Source: Tetrahymena elliotti 4EA (taxonomy: Eukaryota; Ciliophora; Oligohymenophorea; Hymenostomatida; Tetrahymenidae). From it: a stretch of DNA of 56,401 nucleotides. The position numbers and the translations under genes are program-made. Location of the stretch: positions 1 to 56,401 of the forward strand of contig JH720374.1 of assembly GCA_000231825.2 (NCBI GenBank), in the 5' to 3' direction. The notes under the pieces were generated by a model. It was not told the DNA's origin and did no database searches. It saw only the letters and a list, made by a program, of their open reading frames with translations. Numbering within the stretch: position 1 is the stretch's first letter; each line of letters starts with the position of its first letter. Shown here in pieces: positions 23,302 to 35,424 of the stretch.

Positions 23302-24357
23302 GTAGAGTGAGTGAGTGATGAAAAGTCAGTTAAAATTTAAAAGTAATTAAAATAAATAAATTAATAATATAATAATTATAGCAAAAATAAAAAATAAAGC
23401 AAGTAAAGTAATTTGTCTTATATAATCAGGGAGACATCCCTCCAACCCTAATCATATATTACTTTAACTTTAGTATACTAACCAAACAATATGATAGTTG
23501 AGAGCTAAATTGGCTTTCCATATTTTTATAAAAATAATAAATATTTTTCAAAAGTTCATTTAATTTCTTTTCTATTCAAAAGGAGCCTTTGATAAAATAT
23601 ACAATTATTATTGATTGATTGGTGAATTAACTATTAATTGATAATAAATAAAAATAAATTAATCATAAGTAATTAATTACAACAGAAGAATTAACAAAAT
23701 CAGTTGTTTGATCCTTTTATTTTCCTTTGTTTTTATTAATTATTTATTGAATGCATAGCGTTCAATCTCTGTGTTCTGTCTCTAATCATAACTTTAATTT
23801 AAATAAATTTTCTAGTATTTTTTATCATTTCATTACATTTCAAATAAAATTCTCAAAAAAGAATAAATCTGTAAAAAAACAAAGCAATTTGTTTACATGC
23901 TTGCTTGAATTATTTTTAGAAATTAAAAATATCTAAATATTGTTGAGAAAATATTCAAATGATTATCAAAAGCCATCAACCTAATTTGATATTTTGTAAA
24001 TTTAAAACTTTTTTTGCTTTTGAATAAAACATTTTTAAATTCATTAAAATAGTTTGGATTTCATGGCTAAAATAGGTTTTTTATAAATTTCAACAAGTTA
24101 TGTGAAAAGCTGAATAAAGAAACTGTCACAAAGAAAGATATTGAGTAGGAGTGTATGAATGAATACTTCTACTGACAATTTAAATTGAAGATAAAGTATC
24201 AATTAGTTTGGATTATTACATTTTATAATTTTTATTAATTTAGATATTTTTTAGGCAGGTTAAAAGAATTAAACTGATTAATCCATCAGAAATTTCACTC
24301 AAATTAACATATTAATTTCAAATATACAAGCCAAATCTTTTATTTTTTTATTTTGAT
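23302..24357. other. Intergenic spacer
   Basis: AT-rich. The only notable sequence is GGGAGACATCCCTCC near 23430-23444, a short GC-richer patch. The frame at 23751-23936 is too weak to annotate. Confidence 0.5.
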
Positions 24358-25602
24358 ATGAGAAGAATTCCTGCAATCATATCTGATATTGATGGAGTTC
24401 TAGTAAGGGGCAAAATACCTATTCCTAGAGTTGCGAAAACTCTTTCTTATGTTCGCTAGCCACTCAAAAATATTTATTAAAATGCTCTCTAACCATTCAA
24501 AAATACAAGAATTCCTTTTATTTGTCTAACAAATGGAGGAGGAATGCTCGAAGAAGATAAAGCTCACTCAATCAATGAAATTTTAAACCTTTAAGAAAAC
24601 GTTTAGCTTCATTAAGAGAACTTATTATTGAATTTTACTCCTCTTCGCCCTGTTCTTTCAGGACAATATAAAGAAAAGCTCATATTGATAGCTGGCTATG
24701 GTAAAGTTAATGAAATAGCATTAAGTTGTGGCCTTAAAAATTTTATTAGCATGGAGGAATTTTGTTCTTTATATCCTTAGCAAGTATAACAATATTAAAG
24801 ATAGAGAATGTCAAAAGAAGAAGCTTGGGATAAGGTTAAAAATCGCATTGACTTAAAGAAATTTCCTTTAAATTTAGAAAAAATACCTTCATTTGATGGG
24901 ATATTTATTCTCAACGATCCTGTTTACTGGGAAGATTGCATCTAAGTGATTATCAACTAAATTTATCACTAAGATTATCTACAAAGCTTTAACAATAAAA
25001 ATAATTCTGAATAATCACAGAAAGTAAATATTATTTTAAATAAAACTAAAATAAATTTATTTTTAAATCTTAGCACATAGAGATATTTACAGTAAATAAT
25101 GATATCACTTATGCTGATACATTTAGATTAAATAGATTAGCTTTTGGTCCATTCACTTATACATTGTAAAGAGTTTCTAAAGAACTACATAACTAAAATC
25201 TAAGCATTCATATATATGGAAAACCTTCCTCACTTACTTATGATTATGCTAGTAAAAATTAATTTTTACATCTTTTAATAAAATAAATCTTTAACTAACT
25301 GACAAAAAGAAAATCATTTGCAAACTCTTTCTGAAGACTCGATTGGAAATATTTATATGATAGGAGATAATCCTAAAAGTGATATAAGAGGTGGCAATAA
25401 TAATGGATGTGTTTCAATTTTAGTCAAGTAAAAGTTATTTTTTGCCACATCGTTTTATCTTTTTTTATAATTAAAAAGGAGTGGAGTTTTTTCAGGAACA
25501 AATGATGCTGAAGATCCTGCTTCACACGTTGTAGAAGACTTTCATGAAGCAGTTAAGTTAATATTTGAGAAAGAAAACATTCCTTTCTAATTATAAGTCT
25601 GA
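24358..25602 (+). CDS. HAD-superfamily hydrolase, HDHD5/CECR5 type
   Basis: Four exons (introns 25024-25073, 25252-25309, 25428-25478) encode 361 aa. Motif I is IISDIDGVLVRG, with the nucleophile and acid/base Asp at 10 and 12; motif II is FICLTNGGG (T58), followed directly by MLEEDKA as in CECR5. AGYGKVNEIALSCGLKN lies in the cap region. Motif IV MIGDNPKSDIRGGNNNG (~299-314) holds the metal-binding Asp residues, and VKSGVFSGTNDAED closes the core. CECR5/HDHD5 proteins are predicted mitochondrial phosphatases with unknown substrate. The C-terminus HVVEDFHEAV is also family-like. All catalytic residues are present. Confidence 0.93.
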
Positions 25603-26152
25603 GTCTACAAAAGGCTAATAAAATTCTTTATAAAAAGAATTGAGCATGAAAGATATTCTTTTCACTCATAAAAATAAAAAACTTTTTCCAAAAATATTTT
25701 TGGAAATATTTTCATAACTTTCAACAAATTTAATTTTCTTTTTTTATCAAAATTAATTAAAATTATTTCATATTTTAGATGTATTTGGTTTTATTTTATT
25801 TTAATAAGAGTACTTATTTTGTTACCTTTTAATAAATTGATTAAGTTGTCAGAAAGGAATTAATCTTTTAAAATATTTATGGATTTAAGGTATATTTTTT
25901 CTAAATAATAAAAATCTTGACATTCTAAAAAATTGAAATTTTTTTGCTTTTAAAAAGATAGAATCAGTTTTCTCAAAGTAGTATATTGAAGAGAATATTT
26001 ATGGATTTCTTTTTATTTTGTACTGGATTTATTTAATTTTGGAGATGGACAAAAATAAATAATTAATATAATAGTAAAATTTTTTTATTCCAAACAGCTT
26101 AAATTTTTACATTAAAAAATTTAATAAAATAGAAATAATTATTAATAAATAT
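25603..26152. other. Convergent intergenic spacer
   Basis: AT-rich 3' flanks of two converging genes. Contains short inverted TTTTCCAAAAATATTTTTGGAAA (about 25684-25706), a 23-base near-perfect palindrome that could form a hairpin in either 3' UTR. No gene. Confidence 0.6.
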
Positions 26153-27604
26153 TCAATTTGAATGAGGATTGTTTGCATTAGATTTAGGCTATTCTGCTTC
26201 TTTGGCATTAATTTATTTTCTAACTTCATAATAAAAGATTAATCTTTACTAGATCCATTCTAGTTTTTTTAGAATATTATCAGTTGAATCTTTTTCATTT
26301 GCTTGTTATTGTTAGATATTAGGCTGGTTTTTGAATTAATTGTAATAGAGATTTTTAATAGCAAGAATAACTTATCCATAATCGGCTAATTTGTTATTGT
26401 TTTCACTTAATTTTCCCTCAATTTAGCTCTACCATCTTTAATTTTCTAAGTTAATATCTTCTATTTATTTTTTAATTTCATTCATTTAGCTTGTATACTA
26501 TAAAGCTTCTTCTTCAAGTTAATGTTAAAGTTTATTAATATCCTTGTTAAATTAATCAATTTATTATTCAGTATTAGTTCCATCACTCATAAATTTCAAC
26601 TATAACTTTCTTAACTAATCATATCTCTCAATAATAGATTCTACATCTGGCTCATCTTTGTCATCCTCGTTCATGAATTCTTCAGACTATTTACATACTT
26701 CATGTAGGAATGTTTTATATATCTATAAATCCTCTATATTGTTTTGTAACTCATTAAGCTTTTTACTGAATTTTTAAAATGAAAAATTAAACAAATTCAA
26801 ACTTTTCAATAAAAATTACTTTTTATCTTGAAGCAAAGTGGTCATTTCTGCTATGTCTTTCTATCTTTTTTCATTTTCTTTTTTATCTTTTTCTGCTCTT
26901 TCCTCTTCTTTTTTTCTATAAAATGTAAATAAATTATTTTTTCCTCAAACTTCTTTTATTTAAATTAACCTCTTTAAATCATTTTTAGCAATATCTGTAT
27001 CCTTCTTTTCTTCTAACTCATAATTTCTTTTTCTTTATAGCTCATTGAATTCTTCAGCTTCATGAGCTAACTCTTCCAATGTAATTTCCATGTTTTTCTT
27101 TTTTTGCTTGTATTCTTCATTTACCTTTCTTTCCTATTACTATATTTTCAAGAGTCGAGTATTCTAAGAATCATCTTGAAGCCTTTCTATTTATTTAAAT
27201 GAAGGAATTTCAATTTATTTTAATTAGGAATACACTAAATCTAAGTTATACTTTAATAAAGTAATTACATTCTTCAAGCTATTTTCTCAATTCATAAATT
27301 TCTTTATCTATGTTAGGATCAAATTTACTTCTAGGATTCTGCTTCAATTGAGCATCAACAAACGAAACCATATCTCTAACTCTCTAAATTTATTTTTCAA
27401 CCAAATTATTTTAACTTCTTTTTCTAAAAACATTAAAATGAAATACTTTGCTAGCCTTTTTTAATTCAATATCTTCTTTATTTTTTTAAGTACCACTGTT
27501 GAGCTATTAATATAATTTATCATTCTTTATTAAACAGTTCTACTATTAAAGAATTTTACCAAAGAAACAGTTTTTGCTTTATTTTTTGATAATCTTTTCT
27601 ACAT
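26153..27604 (-). CDS. DUF4200 coiled-coil protein, CCDC42/CFAP73-like
   Basis: Five exons (27560-27604, 27269-27524, 26970-27186, 26820-26915, 26153-26765) give 408 aa, a multiple of three. Almost the whole chain after residue ~85 is coiled coil. The segment IYKTFLHEVCKQSEEF followed by an acidic stretch and VESIIERYDQLRKLQ resembles the DUF4200 family (CCDC42, CFAP73/MIA2), in which FLE-V..-SEEF and a later IxxRYxxL are typical. CFAP73 works with CFAP100 to tether an inner dynein arm in motile cilia, so a ciliary role is likely but inferred. The first intron is uncertain: two donors (35 or 48 nt introns) both keep the frame. Confidence 0.8.
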
Positions 27605-28426
27605 TTATAGAAAAATAAAATATTTAGAACTAAATCTTTGTTAAAAATATTAAGATATTTTTACTGGATTGTTTGGGTTTTCTTCATAAATATTGTTCGC
27701 TTTAATGGCCTAACATGTTAAAATAACATCATATTACATAAAATAAAGATGAATGCAAATGTATAAATCTTTTAATTGATAAATTTACAGCAGGGTTCTT
27801 GTTTAAATTAATTTGTCTAATGTTAAAACTCATTTTATATTTGGAACTATTATATTCTAATTTTAATATATGATTCTTAGCTGTTTCTTTTATTGATATT
27901 ATTAATAATGTTATTTGTTTATTTATCAATTTGATTAAAAGTAATTTAAATATTCAAAATCATAAAGCATCAAATCAAAAAAATCTATGGTTAATATCAA
28001 TAAAAAACAAAGAAACTAATAAATGTTTTTTAGAAACAAAATAGTTAAAATGATATTATTTCCAATTGAATTCAAAATAATTTTATTATTTCTTTACTCA
28101 AAAAAAATCTGCCCTTTTTGGAACTGGGAATATGTATTACACTAAATAGTTTTTGAATCAAACTTTGAAATATTTATTTATTTTTACAAAATAAATTTTG
28201 TTGAAGTGAAAATAATTTTGCTGTTTTGATTTTTGTAACAAATTGATTAAAGATAGATTTAAATAAATGTTTTGTAAAGCTTTTATAAATTTAATAATGA
28301 TTATAACAACCTACTAATTGAGATTATCTACAACTAGCAGAATAAATTCATTAAATCTTTGAAACTATTATTTAATTAATTAATTTATTAACTTTTTTCA
28401 AACTAATTCTAAAACTGAAAGTAGAA
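27605..28426. other. Divergent intergenic region
   Basis: AT-rich region between divergently transcribed ciliary-type genes, the DUF4200 protein (-) and RSPH10B (+), so it probably carries both promoters. No coding frame is supported; the frame at 27729-27929 is AT-driven. Confidence 0.6.
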
Positions 28427-31400
28427 ATGCAAATTGATTTAGAATAAGAGTCCTAGTCTATCTAGGCAGACAATATAATCCTTCCATTAGAATATACAAA
28501 ATTAATTATAGATGATTATGAGACATAGGAACTTATAATTTAAGATAAGAAAAACTAAGTACTTACTTTAAGGACATTTGAATAAACATTAAATTGCAAT
28601 TTTATTTAGATTGCAATTCAAAAAAATACCGTCTAAATATGCATTTTTTAATATTAATAAAGATTTATGCTAAATCAATTAATGGCTAATCTTCCCTTTA
28701 TTTTAAAAATGGAGATAATTATTAAGGAGATATATTTAAGGGCATCATGCATGGTAAATGATTATAGAATTTGCTTGCATTTCATAAAACTAGTCATAAT
28801 AATACACTAATTTATCATTTAAATTACTCTAATAATTAGGCAAAGGAGTTTTTAGATGGGAAAATGGAGCTAAGTATGAGGGATCTTTTGTTTATAATGA
28901 AATTTCAGGAGAAGGAGAATTCTTTTGGCCTGATGGCAGCTACTACAAAGGTTAGGTTATGCACGGTAAAAGGCATGGTCATGGTTATTATGAAACAAAA
29001 GATAAAAAAACTGTTTATGTGGGTGAATGGTTTTGTGGCAAGCGCCAAGGCAAAGGAAAAATAGTTTTCTCTTCTGGGTATTTTTTATATTATTAGTGTT
29101 AATAGTTGAGTTTATTTATTTGGAAATTATTTAGAGCAAGTTACGAAGGAGAGTTTTTTGAGGGTATTAAGCATGGAAAGGGAGTATTTAAATATGCATC
29201 AGGTAACTACTATGAAGGAGAATATGTCAATGATAAAAAAGAAGGGTAATTTATTTAGAAATTACACTAAAACTAATAAAAAACTGGCTAAAAAGAAACA
29301 TTTGCTTTCAATTGAAAGTGTGATTTTATATGTTTTGAAATTATTTTTTTAATATTTGAAGGTATGGAATAATGTACTGGCTTGATACTTCTGAAAAGTA
29401 TTTTGGAAACTGGTCTAATAATCTTTAAAATGGATTTGGAGTACATATTTGGTTAGAAAATAAAGGAGAAAAAAAGATGTTCAGAAATAGGTTTTTATTT
29501 TAAAAGTTGCAAAAAGTTTTGTGATAAATAAAAAAATAATTATAAAGGTATGAAGGTTAGTGGTAGGATGGTGAAAGACATGGCTATGGTGTCTTTTATT
29601 ATGCAAATGGAAGTAAATATGAAGGATAATGGGTTAAAAATTTGAAGGAAGGTTTTGCTATTTTTACTGAAGATAGTGGAAATGTTATTTAAGGAACTTT
29701 TAAAGCAGATAAATTGTTACAAAATATTTTAGATAAACCCATACTCAGTTTGAATTTAGATGAGTTGGATAGGACAGATTTGAATAATTCTAATTCTTAG
29801 ACATTCTCTCCTTAAACAAAAACAAGTAAAAATATTTCAAATCTACTTAAATCTTGTTAATTTTTCATTAAAACTAATTAAAGACTTAAAGAAAAATGGA
29901 AGTAGTAAGAAAGATGGCTCTCCCCTTCCTAAAAAATCTATATTAGGTACTAGGCCTTTGATCCTTCAATAGAAATCTTAAAGTGTTTTATAGGCTTCAG
30001 GAGCATCTATCAATAATATCCCTTAAGAAAGCTAGAAACAATCAAATTTTAAACCCTCAAATGAAGCTGGCAAAGATGAGAAATAAGCTAATGCTATTAA
30101 TAAATCTATTTTAGCATCTGATGGGGCAAGTAATCTTCCAACAAAACGCTCTAATGAAAATAACAAAGACTAGATTAAAGACTAACAACAATAAGATGCT
30201 AAAAAAACAACAAAAAAAGATCAGAAAAAAGATTAATAATAGAAGGAGGATGAACAAAAATAAATACAAGAAAATCCATATAACATATTACTTGATTATA
30301 CTGATTTAGACATTAATTTTTCTGATCCTTCAGCAGTTCATTAGCATGTGAATACAGTCTTGCTAAGATATAATTCCAATTTAATTTAATGGTATAAAGA
30401 TTGCTCTTAGAGATATGAAAGTACATTAGGTAAGCAATTTTTTTTGTGTTTTCCGTTTAGCAATTATTTCATTATTTTTAGGTGAAAAATCATTCACTAT
30501 GGACATGCAACAAGTCTGGAAATTTTTAAAAGAAATTAAAATATTTGGAGGATGTGTAACTCAGTCATCCATAAACAGACTCTTCTACAAAGGTAGAAAA
30601 AATTACTATTCAATATAAGTTAATGAAAAGGATTTGTTAACTGAAATGGAGGCTATAAAATCTTTAGGCAGATTTATCACTGAAGAAGAAAGAAAAGATT
30701 TAAAACTAGTTGAATTCCTTTAAGCATACAAAAAAAAGATTAAATATGAAAAAATATTGACAGCAAATATTTATGAAGCAGACCCAAACCAAGAACCTGA
30801 AGAGATATTCTATACAAAAGTTATTAACATACATGACATGTCTTAACCTATTTTATTCCGTCACTTTGTTGATATTTTCGTAAGAGTAGCATTCTTAAGA
30901 TCAAAGATACCTGATCAAATTCATATTGAATTAGAAAAAATTATCGAAAACCATATTAAGCCATTCTTTGAAAACAAAAAGAAAAATATTAAAAACTCAA
31001 CCAAACTAAATGAAGATGAGCTCTAAGTAACTTCAAAACAAACTTATTTTTAATATTTCTAAATACTTTTTTATCAAAAAATTAACAATTTCATTCAGTT
31101 TTTAAAAAAAATTAATGAAAATTTTGTTCTTTCATCAAAACAATATTTTCAACTTTTCTTTCATTAAAGAATAACCAGAATATTAATTTCAAAAAATGAA
31201 AAATGTCTAAAAAGACAAGTTGTTTAATTTTTGAATAGATTATTTTTTAACAAACTTAGAATTTGAATTAAATGTGAAGAAAATAAATTTAATTTAATTG
31301 AAATAATTTTTATTTTTGATATTACTAAAAGAGTTATTTTAGCAAAGCTACATTCATTAAACATTCTTGCATGTAGAATTTATAAAAAATATTTGACAAA

Positions 31401-32338
31401 ATTAAAAATGTGAACAGATCATCTAAGTTTGGCTATTCTGATGAAACATGCTTAATGCAGGGGCTAATTAAAGTTTTAAAAGTAAAAAAAAAAAATAGAA
31501 TAAAGACAAATTATTTTAATTTAATCAAAATAAAATAAAAAGTAATGTGAATTCATAAAGAATGATACAGATTAAACTTTCCTTTACTTTATTCTTGAAT
31601 AAGGATTTGATCCAACTCTCACTCTTGCTTAGGTAGATTTACTGATTAAAGAAAGGGAAAAAGAAAGAGAGAAGGAGCAATAAAAGGTTAATAATAAAAG
31701 AGCTTAAGTAAAAGCTAGCAACTAAAGAAAAAAAACTCCAGATTTTAAAAAGATGAAAGAAGAAAAGATAAATATCTTAATCAGTACGGAACTAATTTTC
31801 AGTGAATTCATTAAGCTAATCTTAGTTTATACAATCAAGCATGTAATTTATTATGATTTGATTAAGCTTTTTAAATTATTAGTTTTTAATTTTTAGATAA
31901 AAGAACTTCATCCTAAAATTGATGATGATACTTTAGAAAAGAAAGTATGCCAAACCATTGAAAAGATTAATAAAAAATCAATAAGCTTTAATGACCCTAG
32001 ATTAAATTAACATTAAACCAAAAAATTTTGGCCTACCAGTATTAAAGATGAATTGTAATTCTATTTCCTGAAAATAATAGTAATTGTTTTAATATTTTAT
32101 AAATTATAAAAGAAAAGTTGAACTAGCAAAGAACAGGCTTAAAAAAGAAGAGCTTGAAAAAGAAAAAAAAAGGAGAGAGGATGAAAGGAAGAGAGAGTAC
32201 TTTGTTTTGATTTTGATAATTCATTTCTTAAATTTTTTTAAATCTAAAATAAATAGGCAAAGAGAAAGAGCACAAATGGAGCTAAACGATTTTAATGCCC
32301 CTTCAGATATAGAATTAGATAGTGACGATGATTATTGA
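28427..32338 (+). CDS. RSPH10B: Radial spoke head protein 10 homologue B (MORN repeats)
   Basis: Thirteen exons with twelve introns (28559-28662, 28754-28839, 29078-29134, 29246-29361, 29491-29547, 29826-29883, 30430-30481, 31027-31331, 31482-31560, 31843-31896, 32055-32112, 32197-32256) give 941 aa, a multiple of three. The N-terminal ~440 residues carry about ten MORN repeats of the form YEGxFxxGxxxGxGxF/Y (for example YYKGQVMHGKRHGHGYY, YEGEFFEGIKHGKGVFKY). A low-complexity Gln/Lys linker follows. The C-terminal half contains LLRYNSNLIQWYKDC, FGGCVTQSSINRLFYKG and SKFGYSDETCL, which match the RSPH10B C-terminal region. The tail is acidic (SDIELDSDDDY). RSPH10B belongs to the head of the axonemal radial spoke. 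The exon 31332-31481 is supported because it restores the frame and the family sequence. Confidence 0.93.
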
Positions 32339-33483
32339 TCGATCATTCTTTTAAATATTCAAAAAGAAAAAATCTATTTATTTATTTAAACAAGATTATT
32401 TGTAAAAACCAAAAATAATTTACATTAAAGTAAAAAAAGGTTATTTAATGTTATTTTATTAATAAAAAATTGTTTAATCAAGCTCTTAGATTAAATTTTA
32501 ATTTATTTTCATTTTCATTTTAACTTCATTTAAAATTTGTTGGAAAATAGCCACAAAATTAAAGAAAAATTTTTTAAAATATTTATTTTTTTAATATTTA
32601 AATTCTTAAAATAAGAAAAAATTTATTCATTCTCCTAGAAATTAAAAATAAAACAAAACTTATTTGATAATAATAATAATAAGGAATTACCTACTGGAAT
32701 GATGCAGAACTAATTATATAAAAGTAATTTAAGAAAGAAATATGATAAAATAAAATGTTATTTTGATCCGAGATTTTATCCTCAAGATTAAATAAAATTA
32801 AAAGATAATTTAAATTTTTTTATGAGGCTATTTTTCTAATTTTATTTTGGATGCTTTGAGCTTCAAATAATTTATTAAAAATGTAAATAGAAATGAAGTA
32901 AAAAAAGAAGAAGGGAGAAAAAATATTAAATTTATGAATAAAATTGATTTCTATTAATAGACATACATATGAAGATTTAGTTAAATAACGGAAGAATAAA
33001 TTTTAAAGATTTTAAAACAAAATATTCTAATTAGAGTTGTATGGAGTTTATTTTTATCAAAAAGAGAATTTCTATTTTTAGAAATGTATGAAAGTAGTTA
33101 AATAATTTAAGTAGAGATTCTAAATCTGGCTATTCTAATTAATTATTTATTAACAATTATTGAAATAATATGCATGAATAACTTCAGGATAATATATTTT
33201 TTAAATTATTTTATTTTTAGATAAATTATTAATAATTTAACTTTTTTTGAAATTATCTCAAATGAATTTCATAGAATTTTTTACAATAAAAATCATTATA
33301 ATTTCTATTCAACTGAGTGCTTTCTTTCTTATCAATTTAGCTAGATAGACCTTAGAAGCTTAAGAATGATTTGCTATTAATTGGGTAAGTAAAGAAAATA
33401 AAACTTTCAATAGTATATATTAATTATTTGATAAAAAAGCATTCAAAATAATTAAAAGTAGTTGAATAATAAATAGTTATAAA
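32339..33483. other. Intergenic spacer
   Basis: AT-rich, no gene seen. It should hold the 3' flank of RSPH10B and the promoter of the small gene at 33484. Confidence 0.55.
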
Positions 33484-34117
33484 ATGTCAGATTAAGAACA
33501 ATACAAGGACTAATTCCTTTAGACTGCTAGTAATTTAAGATAAACTAGAGAATTAGAATAGTTAAAAGCATCTTAATAAGCAAATGCTAACTCTTTCATG
33601 TATGTTTTTTACAATAATAATACTTATAAAATAAAAAACTTTGAAATTAAATTTTAGGGTTAGTTAACAAAAATCTCATATTGGAGCTCTTACTAAAATC
33701 ACCAATACAAATGATATTTGGTCATCCAATTAATACTCAGATGTAAGAATTTATATATAATGTGTATTTTATTCTTATTTCACTTGTTAATAAAAATAGG
33801 ATGTTTGGAGAAAGAAAATGTAAACCTCATTTTACAACAATGAGCATAACGAAAAGTATGATATTAATTTGGCATCTTTAATTTACTAATGATTAATAAA
33901 TTCATATAGGTAATTCGAATACAACACTTTGTTGAACCCTGAAATCGGACGTAAAGATAATTATATGAGAGTTACAAGAATATCTGAATATTCAAATGCT
34001 CTCCACAATAATAGAGTAATTAATTAATTTTATTACACATTAAATAGCTGATGTTTATTTATTTGTTTATTAACATATAAATAGGTTTTTATCAATCCTA
34101 AGTTCACAAGTTGCTGA
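33484..34117 (+). CDS. Small uncharacterised protein, 131 aa
   Basis: Five exons (introns 33600-33657, 33743-33799, 33856-33909, 34016-34084) join to 132 codons ending in TGA at 34115-34117; every intron has GT-AG ends in an AT-rich body. The protein is soluble and polar: a helical N-terminus (LRQTRELEQLKASQQ), then HIGALTKITNTNDIWSSNQY, and a C-terminal part with NPEIGRKDNYMRVTRISEYS and NNRVFINPKFTSC. Short, Tyr/Asn-rich proteins of this type often line axonemal microtubules, and it sits downstream of RSPH10B, but I have no family match and do not assign a role. Confidence 0.75.
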
Positions 34118-35424
34118 GCTGATATCAAACGAATTATTAGAAAAATGTTGATTAATCAATCAATATAATACAAACTAAAATAAAAACGAATCAATAAAAT
34201 AAAAAAACCAAAATCCCTTTCCACTTAACTAATCTGCTTAGTTTGAAATTAAGCTGACAAAACTGCTTTATCTATTATCTACTAATATATCTAAAATTTC
34301 ATTAAAATATCAGCCAAAATATTAGTTTTTATAGTTTTTACTTATCATTTTATACAACATGTGTATTCAATAACTCTTTCAGTTATATTTCACTTCATCC
34401 ATCAAATTACTGTTAAACTTATTGAGATCGAACATTAATTTTTATCATTTTTTACAATGAAAGCAATCAATTTAACATTTACTCAGTTTTTTTAATTTTT
34501 TAATTTTCACTTAATCAGTGTGTTTGAATTCATAATTTTAAAATTGATGAACAAAGTAAAACTTTTTTGATGATTTCTTGTTTTGAAATCTTAAAATAAA
34601 TTAAATTATTTAAAAATTTTTTGCTAAATTTTTAAAGAGTTTTTTCATTAATTTATCAAAAACAAAGTTTGTTTTTATTTAATTAAAAATTAAATTATGA
34701 AATTAGTAAACTAAAATGTTAGCAAAGACAAGAAAAAAATGATAGTTTTTCAGTTTAATTTTTGATTGAGCCAACTTTTTTGTTGATAATGTTAATAATG
34801 TCAATTAATGGCTTTTGTTCTAAAGGAAATGAATAACTTTAGATTGATTAAATAAAAATTAACAAATGTGAATCAATGAATAGATTAAGGTTTAATCTAA
34901 CAAAAGGAAAATTAACAGAAAAAATCTGGAAAAATAGAAAGAAGAGCAGAATCTTTTGAATCATTGAGCAAAATTAACATTCAATGTGTTTGCAAAGTGT
35001 AAGAAAGGATAAATTTAAATTATCTTTTTTATAAATTTCTATTAAAAAAGGGGGGAGGGAAATTGAAAGTTAAATAGTTTTAGAATGTATTTATTGTAAG
35101 CTTCTCTATTCAAAATATATCTGAAAAGGAAAATTTCATTTTTGTGGATTTCAAAGAGTTGGTTCACAAAGTCCATAAAGATAGATATTTAGTAAAAATA
35201 TTGTTTTTCAATAAATAATCTCTTAAACAAAAAAAATAGTAATGTAATAGATAGATAGATAGTGAGGTATTTATGGGTTGACTAGTAGAGCTCTACAATT
35301 TTATAATTTAAATTAAATTAATTAATTAAAAATATCTTGTAATTGATAAATTAAATAAATAGTGTAATAAATACATAATCTTACTTTAATTAATAAGCCA
35401 ATAGTCAATTTTAGAAATTCGTAA
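34118..35424. other. Intergenic spacer
   Basis: AT-rich with a short GATA tetranucleotide run (ATAGATAGATAGATAG, about 35250-35265). No gene supported. Confidence 0.55.

Noticed and set aside
23751..23936. 61-codon + ORF between the membrane protein and HDHD5 genes
   Set aside because: It has an AT-driven composition, no flanking splice signals that extend it convincingly, and no recognisable motif.
27729..27929. 66-codon minus-strand ORF upstream of the DUF4200 gene
   Set aside because: It is Ile/Asn/Lys-rich as expected by chance in AT-rich DNA and lies in the likely divergent promoter region.
31027..31331. Read-through of the RSPH10B frame into a Phe/Lys-rich tail ending at a TGA near 31264
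   Set aside because: Treating 31027-31331 as an intron restores the frame, the family sequence and the downstream exons; the read-through tail is AT-driven.
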